DNA of 64,000 nucleotides from Aphanothece sacrum FPU1 (lineage in GTDB: Bacteria; Cyanobacteriota; Cyanobacteriia; Cyanobacteriales; Microcystaceae), in the NCBI RefSeq assembly GCF_003864295.1, contig NZ_BDQK01000013.1, positions 62,001 to 126,000 of the forward strand, written 5' to 3'. A model generated the notes under the pieces. It searched no databases. It saw only the letters and a list, made by a program, of their open reading frames with translations, and was not told where the DNA came from. Below are positions 1 to 7,639 of this stretch, in pieces (position 1 is the first letter of the stretch; every line of letters begins with the position of its first letter). Position numbers and translations under genes: made by a program.

Positions 1-106
1 CCACTGCGGTCTTGGGGTCTCCCCAAGTAGAGCAGGTGGCGTAGACGTGGCTAACTCACAGCGAGAGGCTTTTAAGGTTTAGTGGTTAAATCAAGGCATC
101 GTTTGA

Positions 107-496
107 TTAGGCTAAGGTTTCAGGGCAATAGCCTAAACCTCTGGTAAATTGCTGACGAAAAGCTTCAATATCGTTACTATCGGGATAGCCATGGGAGACG
201 ATCGCCACTTGATAACGACGCATAACATCAATGGGTGATTGGCCGGTTTCTAGACTCCAGAATACCATTTGTAGGCGAATTTCGAGTTCGTAGGGGATAC
301 CTAACTCATTCATAAATGCTTTAAAATTGCCATGTTGTAGGGGTGTCAAAGGCTGTTTAAACTTGATTTTAATGATCCAACCATTAATTTGATGAATGAC
401 GGTCATTGAACAAACAGAGGGGTTATACATTCTCTGTAGATATTCGATCACTCGTAAAGTTAAACTCGCATTAGCAAGAAAGTAGATGTAGTCCAT
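107..496 (-). CDS. Conserved hypothetical protein, 129 aa
   Basis: Product not recognised. It is a small soluble protein without signal peptide or membrane segment, starting MDYIYFLANASL and ending GLGYCPETLA. I chose the ATG at 496 because a G-rich Shine-Dalgarno-like stretch (AAGGGGGG) lies just upstream; a start 8 codons earlier would place that signal inside the gene. It is divergent from queA, with about 200 bases between the two starts. The composition looks like an ordinary cyanobacterial conserved protein. No function is proposed. Confidence 0.6.
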   Translation of the reverse strand: MDYIYFLANASLTLRVIEYLQRMYNPSVCSMTVIHQINGWIIKIKFKQPLTPLQHGNFKAFMNELGIPYELEIRLQMVFWSLETGQSPIDVMRRYQVAIVSHGYPDSNDIEAFRQQFTRGLGYCPETLA

Positions 497-702
497 TGTT
501 TCCCCCCTTAGTCCAATCACTTAATATTTCCTCTATATTTAGTGTGGCAATATTTTTACTTATTGTTAAAGGGGACTCCTCCCCAATTAATGGATTTAAA
601 CTGGGGAGAACTACCCAATTGTTTAAATTGTCGGGATCAAGGGCTGTTGACCCCGACGAAAAGGACTGTTTACCCGGAAAAAGTAGTGTTATTTGTGATC
701 CG

Positions 703-1791
703 ATGATGAATGATCAGTTATTAGCTAGTTATGATTATCATTTACCTCCTGAATTAATTGCTCAAACCCCTGTTACCCCTAGAGATAGTTCTCGTTTATT
801 AGTGGTTAATTCAGCAACAACTCAGGTTCATAGTCAATTTCGGGATTTGACTGAGTGGCTTTTACCTGGGGACTTGTTGGTGTTTAATAATACTCGTGTG
901 ATTCCGGCCCGTTTGTATGGTCGAAAATCTACGGGGGCCCCTGTAGAGATTTTACTGTTAGAGGAGAAGTCCCCTTTCTGTTGGTTAGCCTTGGTTAAAC
1001 CAGGAAAAAGGTTTACTCTGGGTTCTCAGATTGAGTTCGCAGACGAAAGCGGACAGATCAAGTTAATGGCAACGGTTTTAGAACGGGATGAGGAGACGGG
1101 GGGACGACTATTAAAGTTTGAGATTAATTCTCATGAACTATTTTGGCAAATTCTTGAACAAGTCGGACTCATTCCGTTTCCGCCTTATGTTACGGAATCT
1201 GAGGCGCAACCTTCTCAATATCAGACGGTTTATGCTCAAGAACCTGGTGCGGTGGCGGCCCCGACTGCTGGTTTACATTTTACGGAAGATTTATTAGAAC
1301 GGTTGAGTCAAAAGGGTATTGGTCAAGCTTATCTGACTTTGCACGTGGGTGTAGGGACGTTTCGTCCGGTAGAAATTAGTGATATTACTCAACATAAGAT
1401 GCACCAAGAATGGGTAGAAGTGCCGGAAATAACTGTTAATAAGATTGTTGAGACGAAGAAACAAGGGGGCAGAGTTATTGCGGTAGGAACTACAGTTGTT
1501 AGGAGTTTAGAAGGGGCGGCCAAGGTGGCTAAAAGTGAAGGGAAAGATGGTTTAATTCCTTTTCGGGCTAAGACGGATTTATTTATTTATCCTGGGTATA
1601 AATGGCAGGTGGTTGAGGGCATGATTACTAATTTTCATCTGCCTTGTTCTAGTTTATTAATGTTAGTTAGTGCCTTGATTGGCAGAGAAAGATTGATGAG
1701 TTTATATCAAGAGGCGATCAAGCAAAAATATCGGTTTTATTCTTTTGGGGATGGTATGTTAATTTTGCCAGAAGGCAAGAGTAATAAGTAA
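703..1791 (+). CDS. queA: S-adenosylmethionine:tRNA ribosyltransferase-isomerase
   Basis: QueA transfers and isomerises the ribosyl part of S-adenosylmethionine onto 7-aminomethyl-7-deazaguanine in tRNA, giving epoxyqueuosine, the penultimate step of queuosine synthesis in the cytoplasm. The N-terminus (YDYHLPPELIAQTP), the FNNTRVIPARL segment, the GAVAAPTAGLHFT motif and the C-terminal TNFHLPCSSLLMLVSA segment are typical of QueA. The frame is open from 496, but family N-termini match from the paired ATG codons at 703/706, giving 362 aa, close to the usual 340-365. The 67 or so extra codons upstream look non-coding. The gene stands alone. Confidence 0.93.
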   Translation: MMNDQLLASYDYHLPPELIAQTPVTPRDSSRLLVVNSATTQVHSQFRDLTEWLLPGDLLVFNNTRVIPARLYGRKSTGAPVEILLLEEKSPFCWLALVKPGKRFTLGSQIEFADESGQIKLMATVLERDEETGGRLLKFEINSHELFWQILEQVGLIPFPPYVTESEAQPSQYQTVYAQEPGAVAAPTAGLHFTEDLLERLSQKGIGQAYLTLHVGVGTFRPVEISDITQHKMHQEWVEVPEITVNKIVETKKQGGRVIAVGTTVVRSLEGAAKVAKSEGKDGLIPFRAKTDLFIYPGYKWQVVEGMITNFHLPCSSLLMLVSALIGRERLMSLYQEAIKQKYRFYSFGDGMLILPEGKSNK

Positions 1792-1857
1792 TAAGCTTAA
1801 ATTTCAGGGCTTAATAGTAAGCTAAGACACATTTAAACAGTGAATAACTAAAACAAT

Positions 1858-2196
1858 TCAATGAGCTACTGAAAAATCAGTGATGGAACGTCGTTCAGGA
1901 CGATAAAACCCTAAGACAATATCTTCTTTTAAAACTCCTGCTTTTAAAAGTTCTTCGGTCACACCGTTTTCTGTTCCATCCCACTCAATCCAAATCTTAT
2001 TCTCTCGAATTCGCAAATGTAAATCGACTGCATGAACTCGACCTGTTCGATCCCAACCCAAATTCATCAGCAGATAATTATCGTGAACTAAATCACAAAC
2101 TTGGATCGTTTCGATGTCTCCATAACTAGGTTGATAAGCTGCGTGTTTCTCGATGATTTTTGGGATTATTTGTCGGTATTGTGCTAAGTTATCCAT
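1858..2196 (-). CDS. xisI: XisI family protein (fdxN element excision controlling factor)
   Basis: This 112-residue protein matches the XisI family: MDNLAQYRQIIPKIIEKHA, then PSYGDIETI, the WDRTGRVHAVDLHL strand, IWIEWDGTE and a C-terminal EDIVLGFYRPERR. XisI was first described as a factor controlling excision of the fdxN element in heterocystous cyanobacteria, but it is common in unicellular strains that lack the element, where its role is unclear. It normally follows xisH with overlapping ends. Here the stop codon of a xisH fragment (2184-2186) overlaps its start, so the pair was once complete and xisI has probably outlived its partner. Confidence 0.85.
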   Translation of the reverse strand: MDNLAQYRQIIPKIIEKHAAYQPSYGDIETIQVCDLVHDNYLLMNLGWDRTGRVHAVDLHLRIRENKIWIEWDGTENGVTEELLKAGVLKEDIVLGFYRPERRSITDFSVAH

Positions 2197-2369
2197 TGAA
2201 GAATTTCCTCTAAATTGGGGTCAAAAACAATCAAGTTTATTTGTTGATCTGTAATAATTTCTTGAATAGCAGGACGTTGAAAGAAGTCTTGATAAATATC
2301 TTGGGCAATTGCTAAATATAGTGGTCTTTCGGGATTAATTCGTTTAAGAAATGTTCGATAAATACTATA
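2184..2369 (-). pseudogene. xisH: Truncated xisH, C-terminal fragment
   Basis: The frame upstream of and overlapping xisI encodes about 61 residues with the XisH C-terminal pattern: NPERPLYLAIAQDIYQDFF, a QINLIVFDPN strand and a final EEILQWIT. Intact XisH is about 138 aa with a nuclease-like N-terminal half. Here an in-frame TAG stands immediately upstream of the first matching codon (Tyr at 2369) and no N-terminal half is visible further up. The TAG stop overlaps the xisI start codon, as in intact pairs. I read this as a gene that lost its 5' half. Confidence 0.75.
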
Positions 2370-2581
2370 CTATGGTTCGATTTTACGCGATAGCACTTAT
2401 ATTTGTCGGGAGGAACTCTATTAAAAAGCTTTTATAATCAATCAGTTTGTAACATATTTGTATTTTTTAACTAATATTTTTCACGAAAAACTGTAATATT
2501 GAATACAAAATACTCTTGAAAATGTTCATTGTGAACTAAAAATAGTGAGAAAGATTCTTAATAAGAAACGAGAGAATGGGC

Positions 2582-2611
2582 TTGACAGATCCATACTACT
2601 TATTGTATATT
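2582..2611 (+). promoter_or_regulatory. Sigma70-like promoter TTGACA-N18-TATATT
   Basis: TTGACA at 2582-2587 and TATATT at 2606-2611 are separated by 18 bases, close to the bacterial housekeeping consensus. The next annotated genes to the right are all on the minus strand, so this would drive a short transcript running antisense into the end of the SH3 gene. The surrounding gap (2370-2712) otherwise holds AT-rich sequence and a small GGTGG palindrome. No experiment supports activity. Confidence 0.4.
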
Positions 2612-2633
2612 TTTTGGTAATAGTAGAGGTAAA

Positions 2634-2744
2634 ATGGGTGAAGTGTGGGCGCATATAGATAGCTTGTACCTTAAGCAGGGGGTGGACAATGCCACCCAAC
2701 CAACTAAGAGTATTATTCTACTTTTTGTACATTACCTGCTTTAA
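2634..2744 (+). CDS. Possible 36-aa small protein
   Basis: ATG at 2634 is preceded by AGAGG with a 4-base spacer and lies 23 bases after the promoter-like sequence at 2582-2611. The frame reads MGEVWAHIDSLYLKQG and ends in a hydrophobic stretch, IILLFVHYLL, stopping at 2742-2744 inside the 3' end of the convergent SH3 gene. It includes the GGGTGG/CCACCC palindrome of a dispersed repeat, which argues against conserved coding. It could equally be a non-coding transcript or chance. No homologue is recognised. Confidence 0.2.
   Translation: MGEVWAHIDSLYLKQGVDNATQPTKSIILLFVHYLL
2680..2697. repeat. Dispersed palindrome GGGTGG-N6-CCACCC
   Basis: This short inverted repeat recurs in better form at 39331-39348 and 42237-42253 (GGTGGGC and GCCCACC arms). 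All copies are intergenic and near gene ends, as is common for small cyanobacterial repeats. Confidence 0.6.
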
Positions 2745-3222
2745 TCCAACCTTCTTGAGAGCCACCAGCAACCCGAACTTTTTGCCAATTGCCATCAGGA
2801 CTGGTACTTAAAATAATCAATTCAGTATTATAGTCCACCCCGCCAATTCTTTCAGCTTCTTGACCAGGTTCAGCTCGCAAACTTAAGCCAGTTGACCAAT
2901 TAACAGTTGCTTTATATGCCCCATCGGGTAACTTTTCTGTCTCCTCCTCTTTCACTTCAGGAGAAGGTTCTGGTTCTTTAGCCGCTACTTCTTGTTTAGG
3001 AACTTCTTGAACTGGAGTTTTAGCTACTTGAGGGGTAGTTTTAGATTCATCTTTGGCAGTTACTTTGGGTTTAGGTTTTTCCTCAGCAAAAGTAGGTTTT
3101 GGGGGAGTAGACGACATCCGATATAAGACAACGTAAGCTAAGGCAGTCGTTCCGCTTACTAGAAGAATAACCCCTAAGAAAAAGCCTAAAATAAATTGAA
3201 ACAGTGAAGATAAACGATTCAT
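2713..3222 (-). CDS. Membrane-anchored SH3-domain protein, 169 aa
   Basis: One N-terminal membrane segment (about residues 8-35, FILGFFLGVILLVSGTTALA) is followed by a Pro/Lys/Glu-rich linker (about 38-98) and a bacterial SH3 (SH3b) domain (about 103-166) with the usual SLRAEPG, NTELIIL, NWQKVRV and GWIKAGNV elements. Such proteins usually stand in the periplasm anchored to the inner membrane, with the SH3b domain thought to contact peptidoglycan. Periplasmic topology is inferred from the layout. The gene lies downstream of ycf46 on the same strand with a 64-base gap and could be co-transcribed. Confidence 0.8.
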   Translation of the reverse strand: MNRLSSLFQFILGFFLGVILLVSGTTALAYVVLYRMSSTPPKPTFAEEKPKPKVTAKDESKTTPQVAKTPVQEVPKQEVAAKEPEPSPEVKEEETEKLPDGAYKATVNWSTGLSLRAEPGQEAERIGGVDYNTELIILSTSPDGNWQKVRVAGGSQEGWIKAGNVQKVE

Positions 3223-3286
3223 AATCTCTTTAAAATTAGAAACTTAACGAAAGATTGTAAACTTGAATCCCCTTAGTTTAAAGGAA

Positions 3287-4792
3287 TTAACCCGAAATTG
3301 GACTACTTAAGCGACTATTGCGAGAAGCTAGACGTGCCTTTCCAGCAGCAGCCCAGTTTTGCAGAAACTCAATTTGTTCTTGAGCAGTTCGTGCTAAAGG
3401 AATAATCTGACTAGCTGCCTCTAAAATATCATCATTGGTAAAGTCTCGATTTTGACTAAAACCAATGTGCATTGCCTCAATTAGGGTTTGTTCGATTTCT
3501 GCCCCCGAAAAATCTGGGGTTTCATAAGCGAGTCGCTTAATGTCGTAATTTTTCAGATTATGGGGTCGGAGTCTAGACAAGTGGACGTTAAAAATAGCTT
3601 CTCGTTCCTCTTGAGAAGGCAAACCCACAAAGAAAATTTCGTCAAAGCGTCCCTTTCTTAACATTTCCGGTGGTAAAGTCTGAATATTATTAGCTGTAGC
3701 CACGACAAACACCGGAGATTGTTTTTCCGCTAACCAATTAATAAACGTGCCAAAAACCCGACTTGTCGTCCCTCCGTCCCCTTTTCCCTCCACACCCCCA
3801 AATCCTTTGTCAATTTCATCTATCCACAGAACACAAGGGGCTAATGCTTCAGCTAAACTAATCATCTGACGAGTACGAGACTCTGATTCTCCCACCAAAC
3901 CCCCAAATAATCGCCCTACATCCAATCTTAATAAGGGTAAATGCCAATGATGTGAAATGGCTTTAGCTGTTAGGGATTTTCCCGTTCCCTGAATGCCTAC
4001 TAATAATAATCCCCTCGGATGAGGAAGTCCATATGCTCTAGCTCGTTGACTAAATGCCCCACCGCGACGCAACAACCAATCTTTGAGATTATCTAATCCC
4101 CCAATATCGGTAATTTGTTCAGTTGCGGGGTAAAAGTCGAGAATCTGGGTTTGACGGATAGATTGACGTTTTTCTTCCAAAATCAGTTCTACGTCTTCGG
4201 GTTCAATGCGTCCATGACTGGCTAAACAACGGGTTAGAACGCGACGAATACGTTCTAAAGAAAGACCTTGAGATGAGCGCACTAATTCATCTAATAGGGT
4301 ATCAGATAAAGATTGTCCGGTGGAGGCTAATAGTCGTTGAATTTCTGTTTTAATTTCTGTGCCATTAGGTAAGGGAAAATCTACAATTGTGAGAACTTCG
4401 CTTAATTCGCGGGGAATTTCCACTTCAGGGGAAATAATAACGATATTTTTGGGTTGAGATTTTAACTGTCGCGCTAGATTACGCAGTTTACGGGAAATAG
4501 AAACATCTTCGAGAAATCTTTGAAAATCTCTTAAAATGAAAATTCCCCCAACATTTTGCGGTAATTTTTCCACAAATTCTAATGCTTGGAGGGGGTTACG
4601 TTTTCCTACGCCTTCATTATTCGGGTTATCTTGATATCCGTCCACAAAATCCCAAATATAGACAGAACGATTAAGCATTTTTTGTGCGCAACTGGCGATC
4701 GCGGTTTCTACTCGTTCTTCTTCGGGAGTAGGAATATAGATTAAAGGATAGCAGGCCCGTAGCAGAAGTTCAAATTCTTGAGAAAAGGTCAT
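3287..4792 (-). CDS. ycf46: AAA+ ATPase of the Ycf46 family
   Basis: At 501 aa this matches the usual Ycf46 length. The N-terminal 210 residues form the family-specific region; an AAA+ domain follows with Walker A GIQGTGKS (about 266-273), Walker B CVLWIDEIDKG (about 320-330), a sensor-1 ATANN segment, the arginine-containing RKGRFDEIFFVGLP segment and a C-terminal lid ending in DFSGAEIEQTLIEAM. Ycf46 is encoded on some algal plastid genomes and in most cyanobacteria; in Synechocystis it has been linked to CO2 use, though the exact substrate is unknown. The start ATG at 4792 fits the family N-terminus. Confidence 0.9.
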   Translation of the reverse strand: MTFSQEFELLLRACYPLIYIPTPEEERVETAIASCAQKMLNRSVYIWDFVDGYQDNPNNEGVGKRNPLQALEFVEKLPQNVGGIFILRDFQRFLEDVSISRKLRNLARQLKSQPKNIVIISPEVEIPRELSEVLTIVDFPLPNGTEIKTEIQRLLASTGQSLSDTLLDELVRSSQGLSLERIRRVLTRCLASHGRIEPEDVELILEEKRQSIRQTQILDFYPATEQITDIGGLDNLKDWLLRRGGAFSQRARAYGLPHPRGLLLVGIQGTGKSLTAKAISHHWHLPLLRLDVGRLFGGLVGESESRTRQMISLAEALAPCVLWIDEIDKGFGGVEGKGDGGTTSRVFGTFINWLAEKQSPVFVVATANNIQTLPPEMLRKGRFDEIFFVGLPSQEEREAIFNVHLSRLRPHNLKNYDIKRLAYETPDFSGAEIEQTLIEAMHIGFSQNRDFTNDDILEAASQIIPLARTAQEQIEFLQNWAAAGKARLASRNSRLSSPISG

Positions 4793-4858
4793 AATTAATT
4801 GTTATTTGTTATCTTAACGTTTGATTATTACTTAATTTTTGAAATTTAACAAAGGAAT

Positions 4859-5045
4859 TGAGTAGGGGCAGGTTTTTGTAGGGGCGGGTTTTTGTAGGGG
4901 CGGGTTTTTTACAGGAGTTATTATTCTCACAAAGAAGTAAAATAAACCCGCCCTATGTTCCTTGATTCTCACAAAGAAGTAAAATAAACCCGCCCTATGT
5001 TCCTTGATTCTCACAAAAAGGCTAGATAAACCCGCCCATATAGTA
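4859..5045. repeat. Family 1 dispersed repeat, expanded copy (GGGCGGGTTT / TTCTCACAAA)
   Basis: Three tandem GGGGCGGGTTTTTGTA-like units at 4864-4910 are followed by three units that each combine a gattctcacaaa segment with a AAACCCGCCC arm (about 4923-5040). The GGGCGGGTTT and AAACCCGCCC arms are complementary, so the region can fold. Related copies lie at 10013-10150, 13866-13972 and 56990-57098, with a degraded one near 27145-27290. A 60-codon open frame here (4832-5014) is a by-product of the tandem units, not a gene. Confidence 0.8.
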
Positions 5046-5063
5046 GTTCAGAAAATCTAATTT

Positions 5064-5097
5064 CATAATTCATAATTCATAATTCATAATTCATAAT
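5064..5097. repeat. Heptamer tandem repeat CATAATT x4 plus a partial unit
   Basis: Four perfect CATAATT units (5064-5091) and one imperfect unit follow each other. The array covers the stop codon (5084-5086) of the caspase-like gene read on the minus strand. Short heptamer repeats of this type are common in cyanobacterial genomes. A change in unit number would alter the reading frame at the gene end. Confidence 0.9.
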
Positions 5098-6040
5098 AAC
5101 TGACTCGTCCATCTTGATTATAATCTGCCGAAGCAACAGGTTTACCGATACGATTTACTCCACTTAATCCGGCAAAAAAACTAGAACTATAATCTCGATA
5201 ATCTGCTTCATCAACTTCTGGAGTACATCCCACAGAGGGCAAAGTTTTAATAGTCGCAAAAAAACCACAACGAGTCTGTAAGGCTAAAGGTTTATTAGGA
5301 TTTCCATCTTGATAAATAAAGTTAGCAAATGAACCTGAATAACATTGAGCCATCATTGTTACAATATGACTATTTTTTGGTAATTTATTCAACATATTAG
5401 CCAAAGTTCTCACCGTTAATGGAGTATCTCCCCACAACATTAAAGCATTATTATTGGCATTTTCATGATTCAGGATACCATGACCAGTAAAATAGAAAAA
5501 TATGGGCTTATTCTTGCCATTTAGTTTAAGATGATCGACCCAGTTGTTTAAATTTTGAACAGTTGCTGACCCCTTAAGATCAGGAATATTCGGAACTTTA
5601 AATTTTTCTTGTCTTTGAGGATTTAGATAGCGAATAGTTGCTTGTCCATCATTCCCATTAGCAAAGAAAATATTAGCAGATGAAGGAGGATATCCCATCT
5701 GTTTTAAGGTTCGTTGAAAATATAAAACATTCTTTTCCAAAGCAATCTCATTATAACTCGGATTTCCTCCTCCTCCCATAACCAAAAAATTGGGTTCTTC
5801 TATCTTAGGTTCACAATTTTTCAGAGATTTATCAGAATTATTTTTAACAAAATAATTAGACAAAGATGATTGAAAATTATTCAGTGTTTTCGGTTGATTA
5901 TCTTCTCCTTGTAACAGATTTAATACCCAACCTTGAAACGATTCAGAAAAATTTATTTCCTTAGAAGCAGATTTTTCTAGTAGCCCTATTAAACTAAACG
6001 CTAAGAATAAAATAGTGATTTTTTGAGAAGATTTAGTCAT
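5084..6040 (-). CDS. Caspase-like (clan CD) cysteine protease, probably C-terminally truncated
   Basis: The 318-residue protein starts with a hydrophobic signal-like segment (about 9-20). A long spacer leads into a caspase/C13-like fold: the catalytic His stands in FFYFTGHG (H187) and the catalytic Cys in TMMAQCYSGSF (C233), the dyad order and context of clan CD peptidases such as orthocaspases and legumain relatives. The last 15 residues (304-318) form a DYNQDGRVSYYEL calcium-loop-like motif, which is then cut off by a stop inside a CATAATT array. In related proteins as I remember them, sequence continues after this loop, so the 3' end is probably lost. Export and peptidase activity are inferred. 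Confidence 0.75.
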   Translation of the reverse strand: MTKSSQKITILFLAFSLIGLLEKSASKEINFSESFQGWVLNLLQGEDNQPKTLNNFQSSLSNYFVKNNSDKSLKNCEPKIEEPNFLVMGGGGNPSYNEIALEKNVLYFQRTLKQMGYPPSSANIFFANGNDGQATIRYLNPQRQEKFKVPNIPDLKGSATVQNLNNWVDHLKLNGKNKPIFFYFTGHGILNHENANNNALMLWGDTPLTVRTLANMLNKLPKNSHIVTMMAQCYSGSFANFIYQDGNPNKPLALQTRCGFFATIKTLPSVGCTPEVDEADYRDYSSSFFAGLSGVNRIGKPVASADYNQDGRVSYYEL

Positions 6041-6053
6041 AACCGTTAAAAGA

Positions 6054-6200
6054 TTAAACTTGCTTGAAATAATCCGGTAAATGTGCTATAATCATAACTT
6101 CTTCTTGAATTAGATTAATGCTCTCGTCTAGATTAACCCACTATCGTTTTCTAAAAGAAGCTTCTAACCAATCAATATAGATAGTTTCTACCTCTAAAAA
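6054..6200 (-). pseudogene. Possible degraded coding fragment
   Basis: In the gap 6041-6361, the minus strand keeps a protein-like frame interrupted by one in-frame TAG: FFLEVETIYIDWLEASFRKR, then the stop, then a second part ending AHLPDYFKQV. It has no start codon or ribosome site and I do not recognise the family. It may be the tail of a decayed gene. The rest of the gap (6200-6361) is AT-rich with no feature I can support. Confidence 0.25.
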
Positions 6201-6361
6201 AAAAATGTACTCTACAGGGAATAACCCCAGACTGTTCAATATAGGAAATACCATAAAATAAACAACAAGACCCCTATCTCAAAGGAGCCTGTCATCAAGA
6301 TAACTCATATTATGACTTATTAGGAATATTATCTGAGAATCTCAACTGAATGTTGCTATCC

Positions 6362-6598
6362 CTAATCATCTATCCATGATTTACCACTCAACAAATCAAT
6401 AATAGGATCTCTGAGTAAAAAATCATGCCGTTCTAACTCACATTCCACATTTGGCCATTCACAAGGAGGAATGTACTTACAAAGATTATAAATTGATTGT
6501 TGACGATGTAGCTTACCTTCACAGACCAATTGATAAGCTTCTTCGCGGATAACATCAACAGAGTATTTAACCCGACTTTCAATCATGTTAAGCATCAT
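6362..6598 (-). CDS. DUF4327 family protein, 78 aa
   Basis: The pattern YSVDVIREEAYQLVCEGKLH, IYNLCKYIPPCEW, ECELERHDFLLRDPI and a final LLSGKSWIDD matches the small cyanobacterial DUF4327 family as I remember it. The function is unknown. I placed the start at 6598 because GAGGAG stands 5 bases upstream (6604-6609); the frame remains open for 16 more codons but those lack a ribosome site. The protein is soluble with no visible cofactor motif. Confidence 0.7.
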   Translation of the reverse strand: MMLNMIESRVKYSVDVIREEAYQLVCEGKLHRQQSIYNLCKYIPPCEWPNVECELERHDFLLRDPIIDLLSGKSWIDD

Positions 6599-6750
6599 TA
6601 AACTCCTCACCAGAATCTGGTAGACATAAATTAGCTTTCCCTTCAAATTATCTCTTACTTACTAACAACTCTCAAGGGGACAAAACAAATTGTAACAAAA
6701 ATCACAAACAAACAATTATACTTAATTATTTTTTTCTATCTTAATTTTTG

Positions 6751-6776
6751 TTGGGGTCAACAACTGTTGACCCCAA
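6751..6776. terminator. GGGGTCAAC palindrome downstream of psaK
   Basis: TTGGGGTCAACA / TGTTGACCCCAA forms a strong hairpin just after the psaK stop; read in psaK direction it is followed by AACAAAAATT, so it may act as a terminator. It is one member of a dispersed palindrome family (others at 31074, 34118, 35444 and 53108). Confidence 0.5.
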
Positions 6777-6783
6777 GCCTTAA

Positions 6784-7044
6784 CTACAATGCACCTGCAC
6801 TAGCTAATCCAAGAATGACACCAGCCCCTAAGATATGACCAAAACTGGTGGTTCCGAGTAAAGCACCTAAACCCATACCACCGAACAAATTAGGAGAAGG
6901 TAGACCAGGTCCTTCACTTGGTTTAGCTATGGTCAGTTTACCAAACGCGATCGCAACAATATTACAAGCAATCATCACAAAAGCGACTTTAGGACTCCAA
7001 ACGATAGTGGAAGGAACAGCAGTCAGCAAAAGGGTGGAATACAT
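6784..7044 (-). CDS. psaK: Photosystem I reaction centre subunit X (PsaK)
   Basis: PsaK is a two-helix thylakoid protein at the edge of photosystem I that binds chlorophyll and helps dock antenna. The 86-residue product shows the family pattern: TLLLTAVPSTIVWSPKVAFV, the first helix through MIACNIVAIAFGKLTI, a loop with GLPSPNLFGG, and the second helix FGHILGAGVILGLA. I chose ATG 7044 because AGGAGAA lies 11 bases before it and family members begin at this point; the frame is open 9 codons further. Cyanobacteria may have several psaK copies; which paralogue this is cannot be told here. Confidence 0.93.
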   Translation of the reverse strand: MYSTLLLTAVPSTIVWSPKVAFVMIACNIVAIAFGKLTIAKPSEGPGLPSPNLFGGMGLGALLGTTSFGHILGAGVILGLASAGAL

Positions 7045-7203
7045 AAATCGAGGTTCTCCTAAAAAACACATATTAAGTTTTTAATGTTAAAACCTTACCT
7101 TACATTTCTAGAACAAGACGTTGCAATACTTAATATAATAAAAATCTAGCAAAATTCTGGTAAAAAGGGACATCAATCTGTTACCATAGTATTCTGTGCC
7201 TTT

Positions 7204-7290
7204 GGAGAGGTGGCTGAGCGGTTGAAAGCGGCTCCCTGCTAAGGAGTTATGGGGTAACACTCATCGAGGGTTCGAATCCCTCCCTCTCCG
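7204..7290 (+). tRNA. tRNA-Ser (GCT anticodon)
   Basis: An 87-base tRNA with a long variable arm typical of serine tRNA. The acceptor stem GGAGAGG (7204-7210) pairs with CCTCTCC (7283-7289), followed by discriminator G. The anticodon GCT is at 7238-7240 within CTGCTAA, and the T-loop reads GGTTCGAATCC. CCA is not encoded. It reads AGC/AGT codons. Confidence 0.95.
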
Positions 7291-7394
7291 TATCTCGACA
7301 ATACTAGATAAAAATAGCTTGAAGTTCGGTTTATGGCAGAAAACCCTACACTATTTGAACGCAAAATCTGTTATCTTGGAATAGTCAAGGATAA

Positions 7395-7451
7395 ATCGTT
7401 CATCTGCTTAGAGTAGACGGAAGTAGAGAGTGGAACTCTTGAAGGAACGCG
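7395..7451 (+). promoter_or_regulatory. Glutamine riboswitch (glnA / Downstream-peptide motif class)
   Basis: The aptamer core matches the L-glutamine class as known from cyanobacteria. P1 is CGTTC (7397-7401) with GAACG (7445-7449). P2 is TCTGCT/AGTAGA with a 3-base loop (7403-7417). The conserved GACGGAAGTA loop-E element follows, then P3 AGAGT/ACTCT with loop GGA (7427-7439), then TGAAGGAACGCG. In cyanobacteria this class senses glutamine and controls nitrogen genes such as the glutamine synthetase inhibitor gifB or short peptide genes. No gifB follows here; only a short frame and a terminator come before fumC. Folding was checked by hand only. Confidence 0.87.
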
Positions 7452-7460
7452 CCTCATTCG

Positions 7461-7553
7461 ATACCACAGCAACGTTTAGAGGTTGCCAGAGCTAAAGGGG
7501 AAACTAATTTAGTTGAGCAGTTGGAAGCAGAAAGATGTTACTACACTAACTAA
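7461..7553 (+). CDS. Possible riboswitch-controlled 30-aa peptide without a normal start codon
   Basis: Directly after the glutamine aptamer one frame reads IPQQRLEVARAKGETNLVEQ and continues LEAERCYYTN to a TAA at 7551-7553. It has a charged, helical, protein-like composition, which is what the Downstream-peptide class of glutamine RNAs predicts. No ATG, GTG or TTG occurs in frame between the preceding TGA (7440-7442) and the peptide; the only candidate start is ATA at 7461. The gene may have lost its start or may use a rare one. The coordinates assume ATA. Confidence 0.4.
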   Translation: MPQQRLEVARAKGETNLVEQLEAERCYYTN

Positions 7554-7639
7554 CGTAGGAGTAGTTTTTAGTGTAACTTTACTTTTGTCGAATCTAGAAT
7601 TTACTGTAGATTTCCTTCGAGCTAAAGATACAAATCTCC

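Noticed and set aside
496-702. N-terminal extension of queA
   Set aside because: The open frame runs upstream, but QueA proteins begin at the YDYHLPPELIA region and the extra part contains a GTTGACCCCGACG repeat piece.
4832-5014. A 60-aa open frame with a duplicated RIKEHRAGLFYFFV sequence
   Set aside because: It is a direct translation of tandem family 1 repeat units, with no ribosome site and no independent coding character.
6848-7084. Plus-strand open frame over psaK
   Set aside because: It is the shadow of psaK on the other strand and has no recognisable domain.
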